NCBI GenBank assembly: GCA_021810175.1
Contig: JAJZJJ010000219.1
Location: forward strand, 1-5,924
Source of the DNA: Acidobacteriota bacterium
Lineage (GTDB): Bacteria > Acidobacteriota > Terriglobia > Terriglobales > Acidobacteriaceae
Length of the DNA stretch: 5,924 nt
Direction of reading: 5' to 3'
The translations under genes and the position numbers were made by a program. Shown here piece after piece: positions 5,870 to 5,924 of the stretch (the first letter of the stretch is position 1; each line of letters begins with the position of its first letter). Below the pieces are notes generated by a model. It made no database searches. It was not told the origin of the DNA and saw only the letters and a program-made list of their open reading frames with translations.

Positions 5870-5924
5870 CAACGGTCCGCATGTACTCCGATACTTCTTC
5901 TCTCCCCCCCACGGAGCGAACCAG
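5863..5924 (+). CDS. Start of a downstream gene coupled to the kinase (partial)
   Basis: An ATG at 5863 overlaps the kinase stop codon (ATGCTAA), with AAGGA (5847-5851) 11 bases upstream, the same spacing as for the kinase. The frame is open to the window edge, giving 20 residues: MLTTVRMYSDTSSLPPTERT. A second ATG at 5881 is in frame. Nothing in these residues identifies a family. A response regulator would be the natural partner for the kinase, and such proteins often have a short polar leader before the receiver domain, but that is inference. A run of seven C (5904-5910) lies inside the frame. Confidence 0.5.
   Translation, partial: MLTTVRMYSDTSSLPPTERT

Noticed and set aside
5213..5872. 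Minus-strand open frames opposite the kinase C-terminal half
   Set aside because: Arg/Ser/Ala/Pro-rich translation without motifs, antisense to the kinase ATPase domain; no ribosome-binding site noticed.

Overview
This is a GC-rich bacterial chromosomal window. It holds four genes on the minus strand, one on the plus strand, and the first codons of a probable further plus-strand gene. I infer Acidobacteriota (Terriglobia-like) from the base composition, the style of the RNase PH and LacD-like aldolase proteins, and the presence of hrcA. There is no rRNA or marker gene to prove it, so that assignment is moderate at best. Nothing in the window looks like a phage, transposon, CRISPR array or defence island.

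Minus-strand block, in transcription order. rph (RNase PH, 4389 to 3619) trims the 3' ends of tRNA precursors. After 95 bp comes a LacD-type class I aldolase (3523 to 2531), closed by a clear hairpin terminator at 2457-2485. A 295-bp gap follows, then an AI-2E/PerM-family membrane protein (2235 to 1153, GTG start). After a 105-bp gap carrying a 12-bp tandem repeat comes hrcA (1047, running off the left edge), the repressor of class I heat-shock genes. In many bacteria grpE, dnaK or dnaJ lie beyond hrcA, but here that would be outside the window.

Plus-strand block. A cytosolic histidine kinase (4757-5869) diverges from rph. It has H, N, G1 and G2 boxes but no membrane or recognisable sensor domain, and it ends in a long low-complexity tail. 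Its stop codon overlaps the start of another open frame (5863 to the edge), in the usual arrangement for a translationally coupled response regulator.

The most interesting part is the 367-bp divergent region 4390-4756. It carries a strong sigma-54 type -24/-12 match (4633-4648) oriented toward the kinase. It also has two near-identical palindromes of form ATGGA-N3-TCCAT, one lying across the rph start codon and its only -10-like hexamer, and two related half-site pairs. Together these suggest a sigma-54/enhancer-dependent, possibly autoregulated two-component operon whose binding sites could also touch rph. This is inference. The rest of the window is ordinary housekeeping sequence.
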